A DNA stretch of 64,000 bases from Paeniglutamicibacter terrestris (lineage in GTDB: Bacteria > Actinomycetota > Actinomycetes > Actinomycetales > Micrococcaceae). Below, in pieces: positions 1-7,737 of the stretch; position 1 is the stretch's first letter; the number at the start of each line of letters is the position of its first letter. The notes below the pieces were generated by a model. It saw only the letters and a list, made by a program, of their open reading frames with translations, made no database searches and was not told where the DNA came from. Location of the stretch: NCBI RefSeq assembly GCF_012271785.1, contig NZ_JAAWVT010000001.1, positions 992,001-1,056,000 on the forward strand. The letters are read 5' to 3'. A program made the position numbers and the translations under genes.

Positions 1-272
1 TACTGTTCCAGCGGCGGCCTGTCCAGGCCGTAGATGGCCGTGACCTCGGCGATGGCCTCGGGGTTGGGGCTTCGCCCGCGCAGCAGGAAGTTGATCGGGT
101 CCCCCGGCACCAGCCAGCGGGAGAAGAACACGATCACCGAGGAAACGAACACGGTGAAGAGGAAGGCGCCGATCTTGCCGGCCGCCAGTTTCAGTGCCGT
201 AGCCGCCTGCCGCGGGGCTTTGGCGGCCCCCGGTGCCGGCGGGGTTGCTGCGGCGAGGTTACTTTGCGCCAA
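1..272 (-). CDS. ABC transporter permease, DppB/OppB-type (5' part only)
   Basis: N-terminal 90 residues of an inner-membrane permease running off the left edge. After about 25 Ala/Pro-rich residues comes a hydrophobic segment (GAFLFTVFVSSVIVFF), then the family hallmark PGDPINFLLRGR and a Pro-Glu-Ala-Ile stretch, typical of the first permease of peptide/nickel (family 5) importers. I chose a TTG start at 272, which overlaps the end of the upstream binding-protein gene by 14 bases; no better ATG or GTG is visible, so the start is tentative. It is third in a minus-strand operon after an amidohydrolase and a family-5 binding protein, so it probably forms the channel for that binding protein. 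A second permease and the ATPases should lie beyond the edge. Confidence 0.8.
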   Translation of the reverse strand, partial: MAQSNLAAATPPAPGAAKAPRQAATALKLAAGKIGAFLFTVFVSSVIVFFSRWLVPGDPINFLLRGRSPNPEAIAEVTAIYGLDRPPLEQ

Positions 273-1890
273 TGTGGGCCGCCCAGGGGTAGTACAGGTA
301 GTTCACCGACGGTGAAGCACCCGTGATCTTGTTGTTCATCCACAGATTGGTCGGGCTCTCATAGAGCGGCAACCAGGGAAGTTCCTTGTTGAGGATTTTC
401 TGCGATTCCACGGCTAAGGAAAGGCTCTTGACGGAATCCTTTGTGTGCAAGCTGGCATTCGTTGCCTTGTCGAATTCCGTGTTGGACCAGCTGCCGTAGT
501 TGGAGAAGTCTCCCGTGCGAAGGATCGAGAACATCTCCAGCGGGTTGCCGGCGGACAGGTACCAGTTGGTGTAGAACAGGTCGGTCCCCTCCCGGGCCGC
601 CGGATCCGAGAAGAGCGCGGAGTACGCATTTGGGGTCACCGTGTTGATCTTGGCCTTCAGGCCGATCGATTCGGCTGCGGCGGCGGTGGCCTGGGCCGTC
701 ACCGCGAAGTTGTTGCCCATGGGTGCGGTGGTGATGGTGATCTCCGCACCGGCCACGCCCTGTTCCTCGATGATCTTGGCTGCGGCCTCGATATCGTACG
801 GGTAGTCGATGAGGTCCTTGAAGGCTGAAGCCTTGGTTGCGGCATCGGCCGATCCCCACACCGACTCGGTGGTCAGCGAGTTGGTCCGGGTGGCGAAACC
901 GGCCTCGGCGGCCTGCACCAGGCCGTTGCGGTCAATGGCCATCAACAACGCCTTGCGGACCTCGGCGTTTCCCAGCGGGCCCTCGGGGTTGGACACGACC
1001 AGGCTATTGACGGCCGAGTTCAGCCCGAAGAAGACATCGCCGGCGCCCGAGGCCTTCAATTCGCCGATGGCGTTGGAGGGAAGCATCCAGCCGCCGTCGA
1101 TCTCGCCGGACTTCAGGGCGTTCACCCGTGCCACGGGGTCGGACTGGATGACGAATTCAACTTCCTGGGCCTTGGCCAGAAGTTTCTTGTCCCAGTAGCC
1201 GTCGAAGCGGGTGAGGTTGATTTTCTCGCCGCTTTGCCAGCTCTTGAGTTCAAACGGCCCGGTGCAATTCACCCCGCCGGTGGAGTTTCCGTAGTCGCCG
1301 CCGGCAGCCTGCAGGGTTGCAGCCGATTCGATGACGCCCGGGGCACCCGAGAGCGACTCGTTGAACAGGGCGTCCGGGACCTTGGTGGTCACGGTGACCT
1401 CGTGGGTTCCTGTCTTCTTGATGTCATTAACATTGGCGTAGGCCGAGTACCAGAACGAGCCCACGGCCGGATCCAGGTGGCGGTTCATGGAGAACACCAC
1501 ATCGTCCGCGCTCAGCGTGCTTCCGTCGTGGAACGTGACGCCCTCGCGAATGGTGTAGACCCAGGTGGTCGGGTTCGGGTTCTCGAACTTGGAGGCCAGG
1601 CCGGGGCCAACGCTCATGTCCGCGTTCAGGCGCAGCAGCGACTCGCAGACGTTGGCTAGGACCTGGTTGTCGGAGAAGTCGAAGGCGTAGGCGTAGTCCA
1701 GCGAGCTCGGTTCGGCGTACAGCGACCAGCTCAGCTTGTCGAGTTCCCCCGACGGTGCCGCGGTGTTGACCGTGAGGTCGAAGCTGGGCTTCGCGGCGCT
1801 GGCGCTGTCCTCGCTCGGGGTCACCGCGCAGGAGGCAAGGGCCAGCACGGCTCCCGCGGCGAGCGCAAGTTTTAGGGGCTTATTCATCAT
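259..1890 (-). CDS. Family 5 extracellular solute-binding lipoprotein (copy 1)
   Basis: Peptide/oligosaccharide-type ABC binding protein (SBP_bac_5 fold), about 543 residues, the usual family length. The signal peptide ends in a lipobox (LALASC), so it should be lipid-anchored outside the membrane. Family-typical segments follow, such as TWVYTIREGVTFHDGS and GPFELKSWQSGEK. The start is one of two tandem ATGs (1890 or 1887) after a GGGAAG Shine-Dalgarno-like stretch; a longer reading would run into the amidohydrolase gene. It lies 11 bases after the amidohydrolase and overlaps the permease, so all three form one operon. A clear paralogue sits at 4586-6214 and matches over the whole length, with roughly three quarters identical residues by eye. 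The ligand is unknown; the neighbouring amidohydrolase suggests an amide- or N-acyl-type compound, which is inference. Confidence 0.92.
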   Translation of the reverse strand: MMNKPLKLALAAGAVLALASCAVTPSEDSASAAKPSFDLTVNTAAPSGELDKLSWSLYAEPSSLDYAYAFDFSDNQVLANVCESLLRLNADMSVGPGLASKFENPNPTTWVYTIREGVTFHDGSTLSADDVVFSMNRHLDPAVGSFWYSAYANVNDIKKTGTHEVTVTTKVPDALFNESLSGAPGVIESAATLQAAGGDYGNSTGGVNCTGPFELKSWQSGEKINLTRFDGYWDKKLLAKAQEVEFVIQSDPVARVNALKSGEIDGGWMLPSNAIGELKASGAGDVFFGLNSAVNSLVVSNPEGPLGNAEVRKALLMAIDRNGLVQAAEAGFATRTNSLTTESVWGSADAATKASAFKDLIDYPYDIEAAAKIIEEQGVAGAEITITTAPMGNNFAVTAQATAAAAESIGLKAKINTVTPNAYSALFSDPAAREGTDLFYTNWYLSAGNPLEMFSILRTGDFSNYGSWSNTEFDKATNASLHTKDSVKSLSLAVESQKILNKELPWLPLYESPTNLWMNNKITGASPSVNYLYYPWAAHIGAK

Positions 1891-1901
1891 CTTCCCGGGC
1901 C

Positions 1902-3581
1902 TTACTTGGATGCAACGGGAACGTCGGTGGCTGCGTAAACGCACTTTCCGTCGATCCAGGTGGAGATCACACGGCTGCGGAAGATGTCCCGGGCCGCAAC
2001 CTCAAACGGGTTCGGGGACACCACGGCGAAATCGGCGAAGTAGCCCGGGGCTATGCTGCCGGTGGCATCGTCGCGGTGGTTCACATAGGCGGTTCCGGAG
2101 GTGTAGGCGGCCAGGATCGTGGCCAGGTCCAGGCGCTGTTTGTCGCCGCCCAGCGGCACGTTCTCCGTTTCCGGGGAGATGCGGTTCACGGCGATGTGCG
2201 AGCCGGCGATGGGGTCCGCGCTGGAGACGGGCCAGTCGCTGCCTGCGGCCAGCCTGGCGCCGGAGTTGAACAGGTCTCCGAACGGGTATTGCCGGTCCTG
2301 GGCGGATTCGGGCATGAACGGCAGGGTGAGCGTATCAAGCTGCTCCTCGTGGCAGGCCCACAGCGGTTGCAGGTTGGCCACGGCGTTGAGTTCGGCAAAG
2401 CGCGCCGCGTCGCTCGCGGAGACGACCTGAAGGTGAGCCAGATGGTGGCGCAGCGTGCTGGGTCCATTCGCTGCGCGGGCCGCCTCGAGGGCGTCCAGCG
2501 CATCGCGTACCGCACGGTCACCCAGTGCGTGGAAGTGCACTTGGAATCCCGCTGCATCGAGGGCGGTCACGTAGGTGGCCAGATCCGCGGCGGAGATGAA
2601 GGACAGTCCGTTGTTGTGGGTATTGTGCCCGCACTTGTCACGGTAGGGCTCGATCATCGAAGCGGTGAAGTTCTCGGCGATGCCATCCACCATGATCTTC
2701 ACGGTGCCCAGGTTGAAGTGGTCGGGAAGTCCCAGCGCCTCGGCTTCGGCACGCGTGGCGATCATCGCATCGACCTGTTCCAGGCCCGCCTCACGCTTCC
2801 ACCACTGCGCCCCGCGGACGCGGACCTTCAACCGGCCCTCGGCAATCAAGCGGTAGTAGGCGTCCTTGGGATCGGGGATGGCGGAACCTGCTCCAACCAT
2901 GGCATCTTGCCAGCCGGTAATCCCCTGGGCGATCAGCTCGTCCTGGGCACGGGCAAGACCGGCCACCAGTAGCTCGACGGTCGCGGCCGGGGCATGGGCT
3001 TCGATCAGGCCCATGGCTCCCTCATGCAGGGTGCCCGCGGGCGATCCGTCGACCAGGCGCTCGATGCGCCCGTCGGCGGGGTCGGGGGTGTTGGCGTCAA
3101 CGTCTGCGGCGCGGAAGGCGGCACTGTTGGCCCACATGGAGTGGTGGTCGCGGCTGGCCAACGAGACGGGGCGGTCGGGAACCACGGCGTCAATCAACGA
3201 GGCCAGGGGCGCTCCACCCGCGTAGTGGTCCATGGACCAACCGCCACCTTGAATCCATGGGACCTCGGGGTTTGCCACGGCATAGGCAGCGATGAGAGCG
3301 ACAGCCTCCTCGGCATTGCCGGCTTCCGACAAATTGCACTGGAGCAATTCGGTCCCTCCACCGGTCGGGTGGATGTGCGAATCCTGGAATCCGGGAACCA
3401 GTAGTGCGCCGTCAAGCTCGACGATCTCGGCGTCGGAGCCCACGTGTGATTCGAGTTCCTCCTCGGGAACGATGGCCGCGATGCGGCCGTCGCGCACAAG
3501 CACGGCCTGCCCCGTAAGCGGTTCCCCGGAACCGGTAAAAACACTGCCCCCGCGGAATGCGATCTCCAAAATGTCCTGCAT
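1902..3581 (-). CDS. Amidohydrolase family 3 (YtcJ-like metal-dependent hydrolase)
   Basis: A cytoplasmic 559-residue member of the amidohydrolase superfamily, long YtcJ/N-substituted formamide deformylase-like group (Amidohydro_3). It shows the metal-site motif DSHIHPTGGG (residues about 65-75), an internal VHFHALGDRAVRDALDA segment with further ligand histidines, and AAGSDWPVSSADP with the conserved Asp near the C-terminus. The ATG at 3581 is preceded by GAGGG with suitable spacing. It is the first gene of the operon and is divergently transcribed from a TetR gene, with a strong promoter in the shared region. It probably hydrolyses an amide or ester bond in the compound imported by the downstream transporter. 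Substrate prediction within this family is unreliable. Confidence 0.9.
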   Translation of the reverse strand: MQDILEIAFRGGSVFTGSGEPLTGQAVLVRDGRIAAIVPEEELESHVGSDAEIVELDGALLVPGFQDSHIHPTGGGTELLQCNLSEAGNAEEAVALIAAYAVANPEVPWIQGGGWSMDHYAGGAPLASLIDAVVPDRPVSLASRDHHSMWANSAAFRAADVDANTPDPADGRIERLVDGSPAGTLHEGAMGLIEAHAPAATVELLVAGLARAQDELIAQGITGWQDAMVGAGSAIPDPKDAYYRLIAEGRLKVRVRGAQWWKREAGLEQVDAMIATRAEAEALGLPDHFNLGTVKIMVDGIAENFTASMIEPYRDKCGHNTHNNGLSFISAADLATYVTALDAAGFQVHFHALGDRAVRDALDALEAARAANGPSTLRHHLAHLQVVSASDAARFAELNAVANLQPLWACHEEQLDTLTLPFMPESAQDRQYPFGDLFNSGARLAAGSDWPVSSADPIAGSHIAVNRISPETENVPLGGDKQRLDLATILAAYTSGTAYVNHRDDATGSIAPGYFADFAVVSPNPFEVAARDIFRSRVISTWIDGKCVYAATDVPVASK

Positions 3582-3613
3582 GTGACCCTCGTCTCCATAG
3601 TCTGCCTGATAGA

Positions 3614-3676
3614 ACAGTAAGGGAGGTCAACGGGCCTGTCAATGCTGTTGACAGATATGTTGTCATCGAGAATTGT
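3614..3676. promoter_or_regulatory. Divergent promoter with triple half-site operator, module 1
   Basis: On the minus strand TTGACA (3642-3637), a 17-base spacer and TACTGT (3619-3614) form a near-consensus sigma-A-type promoter for the amidohydrolase operon. The -35 is one arm of the palindrome TGTCAA-N5-TTGACA (3637-3653). The other arm can serve as a plus-strand -35 for the TetR gene (17 bases to AATTGT, a weak -10). A third half-site, TTGTCA, lies at 3660-3665. The same three half-sites at identical spacing recur at 6497-6525, so this is probably the TetR operator. Confidence 0.75.
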
Positions 3677-3731
3677 AGGGTTGATGGACGCAGCACCAGC
3701 CCCCGCCCACCGCGGGAAGAATGGAGAACGG

Positions 3732-4442
3732 ATGGCAGCGGAAACCTCGAAGTCGAAGGGCCACAAGGCTCCCCTGGACCGGGATGCCTTTATTGCGGCA
3801 GGGCTGCGCATTTGTTCGCAAACACGCACCCTGTCATTGACCTACCGCGACCTCGGGCAGGAACTCGGCGTTGATCCCACGGCGATCTACCGACACTTCC
3901 ACGGCAAGGAAAGCTTCATGCGGGAGCTGCTGGACAGGGTCTTTCAGATGGCCCACACCAGGGCGGCACACCCCACGGCACCATGGGAAGACCGCCTGAT
4001 CGAGCTTGCGGCCTCGACCCTTGATACGTTCCTGGAGTACCCCGGCATCGCCGTGACGGCCACGTCCCTGACCACCGGCGGGCCGGGCGAACTGGCAAGC
4101 ATGGAACTGGCACTCGATTGTTTCTGGGAGGCCGGCCTGCACGGCAGAGACCTCGTCGAACAGTACGCGGTCTTCGCCTCCTACACTCTCGCCGGTGCCG
4201 CCGGGCTAGCCAGAGATCTGGCCGACCCGGCGGGCGACGGTTCCTACGCTTGGTTTGCCGGACCCATGCTGGCAGAGCCCACACGCCACCCGTTGGCAAC
4301 TTCGAGCCGCGACCACATCCTGGCCCTTGAACAAAGGAAAATCTTCCTCGCAGGCGTTGGGCAAATCGTTGCCGCAGCGAAAGAAAAGGCTCAACATTCC
4401 GGACCCTCTTCACCTCCAATGCCCAGGCAGCCCGCCGCATGA
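3732..4442 (+). CDS. TetR-family transcriptional regulator (module 1)
   Basis: A 236-residue one-component repressor. The N-terminal helix-turn-helix lies at about residues 35-65 (LTYRDLGQELGVDPTAIYRHF), and the all-helical C-terminal part should be the ligand and dimer domain. The ATG at 3732 was chosen over an in-frame ATG 90 bases upstream: it has GGAG five bases before it, it matches the paralogue's N-terminus (both reach KAPLDR soon after the start), and the upstream ATG lies inside the operator. It is divergent from the amidohydrolase/binding-protein operon and probably represses it and itself through the TGTCAA/TTGACA operator. The paralogue is at 6592-7260. Confidence 0.9.
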   Translation: MAAETSKSKGHKAPLDRDAFIAAGLRICSQTRTLSLTYRDLGQELGVDPTAIYRHFHGKESFMRELLDRVFQMAHTRAAHPTAPWEDRLIELAASTLDTFLEYPGIAVTATSLTTGGPGELASMELALDCFWEAGLHGRDLVEQYAVFASYTLAGAAGLARDLADPAGDGSYAWFAGPMLAEPTRHPLATSSRDHILALEQRKIFLAGVGQIVAAAKEKAQHSGPSSPPMPRQPAA

Positions 4443-4510
4443 CGCGCGGGGCCTCTGCGCCATACTCCCGCCCCGCGCGCAAAACACGACCCGTGACCCG
4501 CCGACAAGAA

Positions 4511-4545
4511 GGCCTGCTGCCCGAGAATCTCTCGAGCAGCAGGCC
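4511..4545. terminator. Bidirectional hairpin terminator
   Basis: A perfect 10-bp stem (GGCCTGCTGC at 4511-4520 with GCAGCAGGCC at 4536-4545), extended by an inner GAGA/TCTC pairing, lies between the convergent TetR gene (ends 4442) and binding-protein gene (ends 4586). There is no long T-run, as is common in high-GC actinobacteria. Confidence 0.7.
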
Positions 4546-4585
4546 GTCCTGCCGGGCCGCTACCTGGGCCCACTTTGACGTACTG

Positions 4586-6214
4586 TCACTTGGCTCCGAT
4601 TCTTGCCGCCCAGGGGTAGTACATGAAGTTGATCGACGGCGACGCTCCGGTGATCTTGTCGTTCATCCACAGCAGATTTGGGCTTTCATAGAGCGGTAGC
4701 CACGGGATCTCAGCATTGGCGATCTTCTGCGCCTCGAGGGACCTAGTGAAGCGTTCATCCTGGTCCATCGTTTGCACCGCTTCGTTGACGGACTTGTCGA
4801 ATGGCGGACTCGACCAGCTGCCATAGTTGGAGAAGTCCTCGGTGCGCAGGATGGAGAACATCTCCTGCGGGTCGGCCACGGAAAGATACCAGCTGGTGAA
4901 GTACAGATCGGTCCCCTTACGGGCTTCCGGATCCGAGAAGAGCGCCGTGTAGGCGCTGGGAGTTACGGTGTTGATCTTGGCCTTGAGGCCGATCGATTCG
5001 GCGGCCGCCGCCGTCGCTTGGGATATCACGGCGAAGTCATGGCTGATGGGCGCAGTGGTAATGGTGATTTCTTGGCCCTCGACACCCTGTTCCTTGATGA
5101 TCTCGGCCGCCGCCGCCACGTCATAGGGGTAGTCCGCAAGATCCTTGAAGGCGGCCTCCCGGGTAGCCGGATCGGCATGGCTCCACACCGACTCGGCGGT
5201 CAGCGAGTTGGTTCGCTTGCCGTACCCCGATGCCGCGGCCTGAACCAGTCCGTTGCGGTCGATGGCCATCAACAGTGCCTTGCGGACTTCCGGCTTGCCG
5301 AGCGGACCCTCGGGGTTTGAGACGACCAGCGACTGCACTGCGGTGTTCATGCCGAAGAATACTTGGCCTGCGCCCGAGGCCTTCAGTTCTCCCACGGCAT
5401 TGGTGGGAACTAACCAGCCACCGTCGACCTCGCCCGACTTCATCGCATTGACGCGGGCCACCGGATCGGTCATGATCACGAAGTCGAGTTCCTTGGCCTT
5501 GGCTCTCAGCCCCTCGTCCCAATAGTCCTCAAAGCGCGTCAGGGACAGCTTTTCGCCGCTCTGCCACTTCTTCAGCTCGAACGGACCGGTGCAGTTCACC
5601 CCGCCGGAGGAATTGCCGTATTCGGCACCGAGCTTCTTCATACTCGCGGCACTGGCGATGACGCCCGCGGCTCCGGACATTGACTCGTTGAAGAGCGCAT
5701 CTGGCGTCTTCGACGTCACGGTGACCTGGTTCGCTCCGGTCCTCTTGATGCTTTCAACGTTCTGGTACACCGAGTACCAGAACGATCCCACGGCCGGGTC
5801 AAGGTGCCGGTTGAGGGATGCCACCACATCGTCCGCGGTCAGCGTGGTGCCGTCGTGGAATTTTACTCCCTCGCGGATGGTGTAGACCCAGGTCTTGGGT
5901 GTCGGATTCTCGTATTTCGTGGCCAGGCCGGGGGAAATCGACATGTCATCCTCCAGGCGAACCAGGGATTCACACACGTTGGAAAGGATCTGGTTATCCG
6001 CGTAGTCGAAGGCGTAGACGTAGTCGAGTGAAAACGGCTCGGCGTAGGTGGACCACGTCAGCTTGTCCAGCTCGCCCGATGGCTCAGCAGTATTCGCCGT
6101 CACCTCATAGCTCGGCGTCGCGGCAGCCCCACCCTCATTCGGCGAGGCAGAGCAGGCGGCAAGCGCCAAAACGGCGCTTGCCGCCAGCGCAAGCCGTAGG
6201 GACTTGTTTCTCAT
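4586..6214 (-). CDS. Family 5 extracellular solute-binding lipoprotein (copy 2)
   Basis: A paralogue of the 259-1890 product: 542 residues, signal peptide with lipobox (LALAACS), and the same landmarks (TWVYTIREGVKFHDGT, GGVNCTGPFELKKWQSGEK and a near-identical C-terminus, YYPWAARIGAK). The ATG at 6214 has a good Shine-Dalgarno (AGGAG, eight bases upstream). Unlike copy 1 it has no permease or amidohydrolase gene beside it; it stands alone between a terminator and a long leader. It may therefore deliver a related ligand to the copy-1 permeases. It is divergent from the second TetR gene and shares its operator region. The many differences from copy 1 are mostly conservative, so it does not look decayed. 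Confidence 0.92.
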   Translation of the reverse strand: MRNKSLRLALAASAVLALAACSASPNEGGAAATPSYEVTANTAEPSGELDKLTWSTYAEPFSLDYVYAFDYADNQILSNVCESLVRLEDDMSISPGLATKYENPTPKTWVYTIREGVKFHDGTTLTADDVVASLNRHLDPAVGSFWYSVYQNVESIKRTGANQVTVTSKTPDALFNESMSGAAGVIASAASMKKLGAEYGNSSGGVNCTGPFELKKWQSGEKLSLTRFEDYWDEGLRAKAKELDFVIMTDPVARVNAMKSGEVDGGWLVPTNAVGELKASGAGQVFFGMNTAVQSLVVSNPEGPLGKPEVRKALLMAIDRNGLVQAAASGYGKRTNSLTAESVWSHADPATREAAFKDLADYPYDVAAAAEIIKEQGVEGQEITITTAPISHDFAVISQATAAAAESIGLKAKINTVTPSAYTALFSDPEARKGTDLYFTSWYLSVADPQEMFSILRTEDFSNYGSWSSPPFDKSVNEAVQTMDQDERFTRSLEAQKIANAEIPWLPLYESPNLLWMNDKITGASPSINFMYYPWAARIGAK

Positions 6215-6443
6215 TTTCAGGCTCCTAGTTCAGGTGGAAACAGCACGACGATCTACACGGCAATGAGTGGGCCACCCATCTCCTGCGGCGGGTTCCGCCC
6301 GAGGCCGGCAGCCGCAACGGACACCTTCCGGGAAGCGGGTCCAAAGACCACCCATGGCATCTGAATGACCCATCGTCGCGTTGCCGCGAATCGCCGGGGA
6401 TTTCCCCGTCCGAAGCGCCCCATCCCGGAATCGCCAACCTTGT
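6215..6443 (-). pseudogene. Leader/scar where a second amidohydrolase gene probably stood
   Basis: This gap of about 230 bases precedes binding-protein copy 2 and holds no credible ORF. On the minus strand its upstream edge (complement of 6441-6455, GTGACCCCCGTCTC) matches the translation start region of the module 1 amidohydrolase (complement of 3581-3595, GTGACCCTCGTCTC) at exactly the same distance (56 bases) from the operator. The start codon ATG is replaced by AAG (6441-6439). I infer that an amidohydrolase gene was lost and only its initiation region plus a scar remains as a long 5' leader. The interior shows no convincing amidohydrolase sequence. Confidence 0.5.
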
Positions 6444-6473
6444 GACCCCCGTCTCTTTTGAGGGCTAGCTATG

Positions 6474-6541
6474 ACACTAGGTCGAGTCAACCATGCTGTC
6501 AATGGTGTTGACATAGACGTTGTCACCATCGAATGTAGGAT
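6474..6541. promoter_or_regulatory. Divergent promoter with triple half-site operator, module 2
   Basis: Minus-strand TTGACA (6502-6497), 17-base spacer and TAGTGT (6479-6474) form a promoter for binding-protein copy 2. The -35 is an arm of TGTCAA-N5-TTGACA (6497-6513), with a third half-site TTGTCA at 6520-6525. Spacing between the half-sites, to the TetR start (67 bases) and to the old amidohydrolase start (56 bases) is the same as in module 1. On the plus strand TAGGAT (6536-6541) corresponds to TAGGGT (3676-3681) in module 1, but its -35 is unclear. Confidence 0.75.
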
Positions 6542-6591
6542 GAACGGAGAAACCAACAATTCCCGCCCCGGCGGGTAGAACGGAGGCCCGC

Positions 6592-7260
6592 GTGTCAGGC
6601 AAATCATCCACCGGCAAGCCCGCGAAGGCGCCGCTGGATCGTGAGGTCTTCGTCGAAGCGGCGTTTCGCTTGGCTTCACGCCCACATACGCTGACCCTGA
6701 CCTACCGCGATCTCGGCAAGGAAGTGGGGGTCGACCCGACGGCGATCTACCGGCATTTCCAAAGCAAGGAAAGCCTCATGGAAGAGCTGCTCGACCGGCT
6801 CTACAAGATGGCCCACGCCAGAATGACAACCCCCACCGCGCAATGGGAAGACTGCCTGACGGAGTTTGCCGGCGCAACACTCGACACCTTCCTTGAGTAC
6901 CCGGCCATCGCCGTGACGGCGACCTCGCTGACCACCAGGGGGCAAGGGGAACTCGACAGCATCGAACTCATGCTTGCCTGCTTCTCCGAAGCCGGACTGG
7001 AGGGACGCGCCCTGGCCGAGCAGTATGCGATCTTCGGCGCCTACGTACTGGCCAGTGCGGCCGGGTTGGCTAGGGACCATGCGGAATCGGCCGACTCCGA
7101 TTCCCACGAGTGGTTCACTGGACCGCTATTTGCCGACCCCTCGCGCCACCCGCTCGTTGCCTCGCTGCGCGAGGAGATCCTCGCCCTCGATCACCGGGAG
7201 ATCTTCTTGGCCGGCGTGCGGCAGATCATCGGGGCCGCCAAGGCCACATCGCCGGCCTGA
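6592..7260 (+). CDS. TetR-family transcriptional regulator (module 2)
   Basis: A 222-residue TetR protein, paralogue of the 3732-4442 product. The HTH region reads LTYRDLGKEVGVDPTAIYRHF (about residues 37-57), and the C-terminal domain has the same landmarks, such as FLEYPAIAVTATSLTTRGQGELDS. The start is GTG at 6592 with GGAGG five bases upstream. It is divergent from binding-protein copy 2. Because the two operators are so alike, the two regulators may cross-regulate both modules. About 20 bp after its stop the sequence becomes gene-poor up to the MFS relic. Confidence 0.9.
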   Translation: MSGKSSTGKPAKAPLDREVFVEAAFRLASRPHTLTLTYRDLGKEVGVDPTAIYRHFQSKESLMEELLDRLYKMAHARMTTPTAQWEDCLTEFAGATLDTFLEYPAIAVTATSLTTRGQGELDSIELMLACFSEAGLEGRALAEQYAIFGAYVLASAAGLARDHAESADSDSHEWFTGPLFADPSRHPLVASLREEILALDHREIFLAGVRQIIGAAKATSPA

Positions 7261-7365
7261 GGCCCCGCCCCGTCAATGGCACCAGGTCGGCCGGATCCGA
7301 TGATTCGACTGCCACCCTCCCGTCGAGCCCCACTCATGGGGATCCAGCTCGGCGGCATCCGCCGG

Positions 7366-7612
7366 CGCGCTTTCCGGCGCCGTGGCGCAGGCGGCCGAGA
7401 GTCGCCACTAGGAGCGGGTCATTAGCGCAAAGAGCCCTCGGAAGATCGAGGCGATGCCGGAGATACAGGAATAGAAGTGCACCCCCCGGCTTTTCCCTCC
7501 CCCAGAAACCAACCCCAACGTTGCTTCCCGGGTTGGAAGTTCATAGAGGCAGTGATCCAGCACGTGACCAGCGGCGCGATCACGAAGGCGGTGATCGGAG
7601 CTGCCGCGTCCT
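7366..7612 (-). pseudogene. Decayed 3' fragment of an MFS transporter gene
   Basis: On the minus strand this stretch aligns with the last about 85 codons of the intact MFS gene at 14299-15696. Residues readable across frames include AAPITAFVIAPL, MNFQPGKQRWGWFLGEGK and SGIASIFRGLFALMTRS, against AAPITAFMIAPL, MNSQPGQQSWGWLLGEGN and SGIASIILGLVALTTRS in the intact copy. At least one frameshift is needed, and the 5' nine-tenths is missing. The relic lies immediately upstream of the HEAT-glycosyltransferase gene. An apparent plus-strand coding extension here is only its shadow. Confidence 0.8.
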
Positions 7613-7737
7613 CGGCGTCCCGCGTGAAGGATGCCAAGGTCGCAACACAGATAGCTAGCTTGGTTAGGGATTGTGTAGGGTGGGAATCGCGGGTCACAAG
7701 CCGTGCCAAGTGGACCATTCCTGGACGAGGTGTATGC

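Noticed and set aside
34-315. Plus-strand open frame over the left edge
   Set aside because: It is the complement of the permease N-terminus and binding-protein C-terminus, with no natural protein features.
6225-6437. Minus-strand 70-codon frame in the module 2 leader
   Set aside because: Arg/Gly-rich with no family features, and no coding bias; treated as scar sequence.
7477-7737. N-terminal extension of the HEAT-glycosyltransferase from a GTG at 7477
   Set aside because: This part overlaps the MFS relic on the other strand, has no Shine-Dalgarno, and ATG 7738 has a good one.
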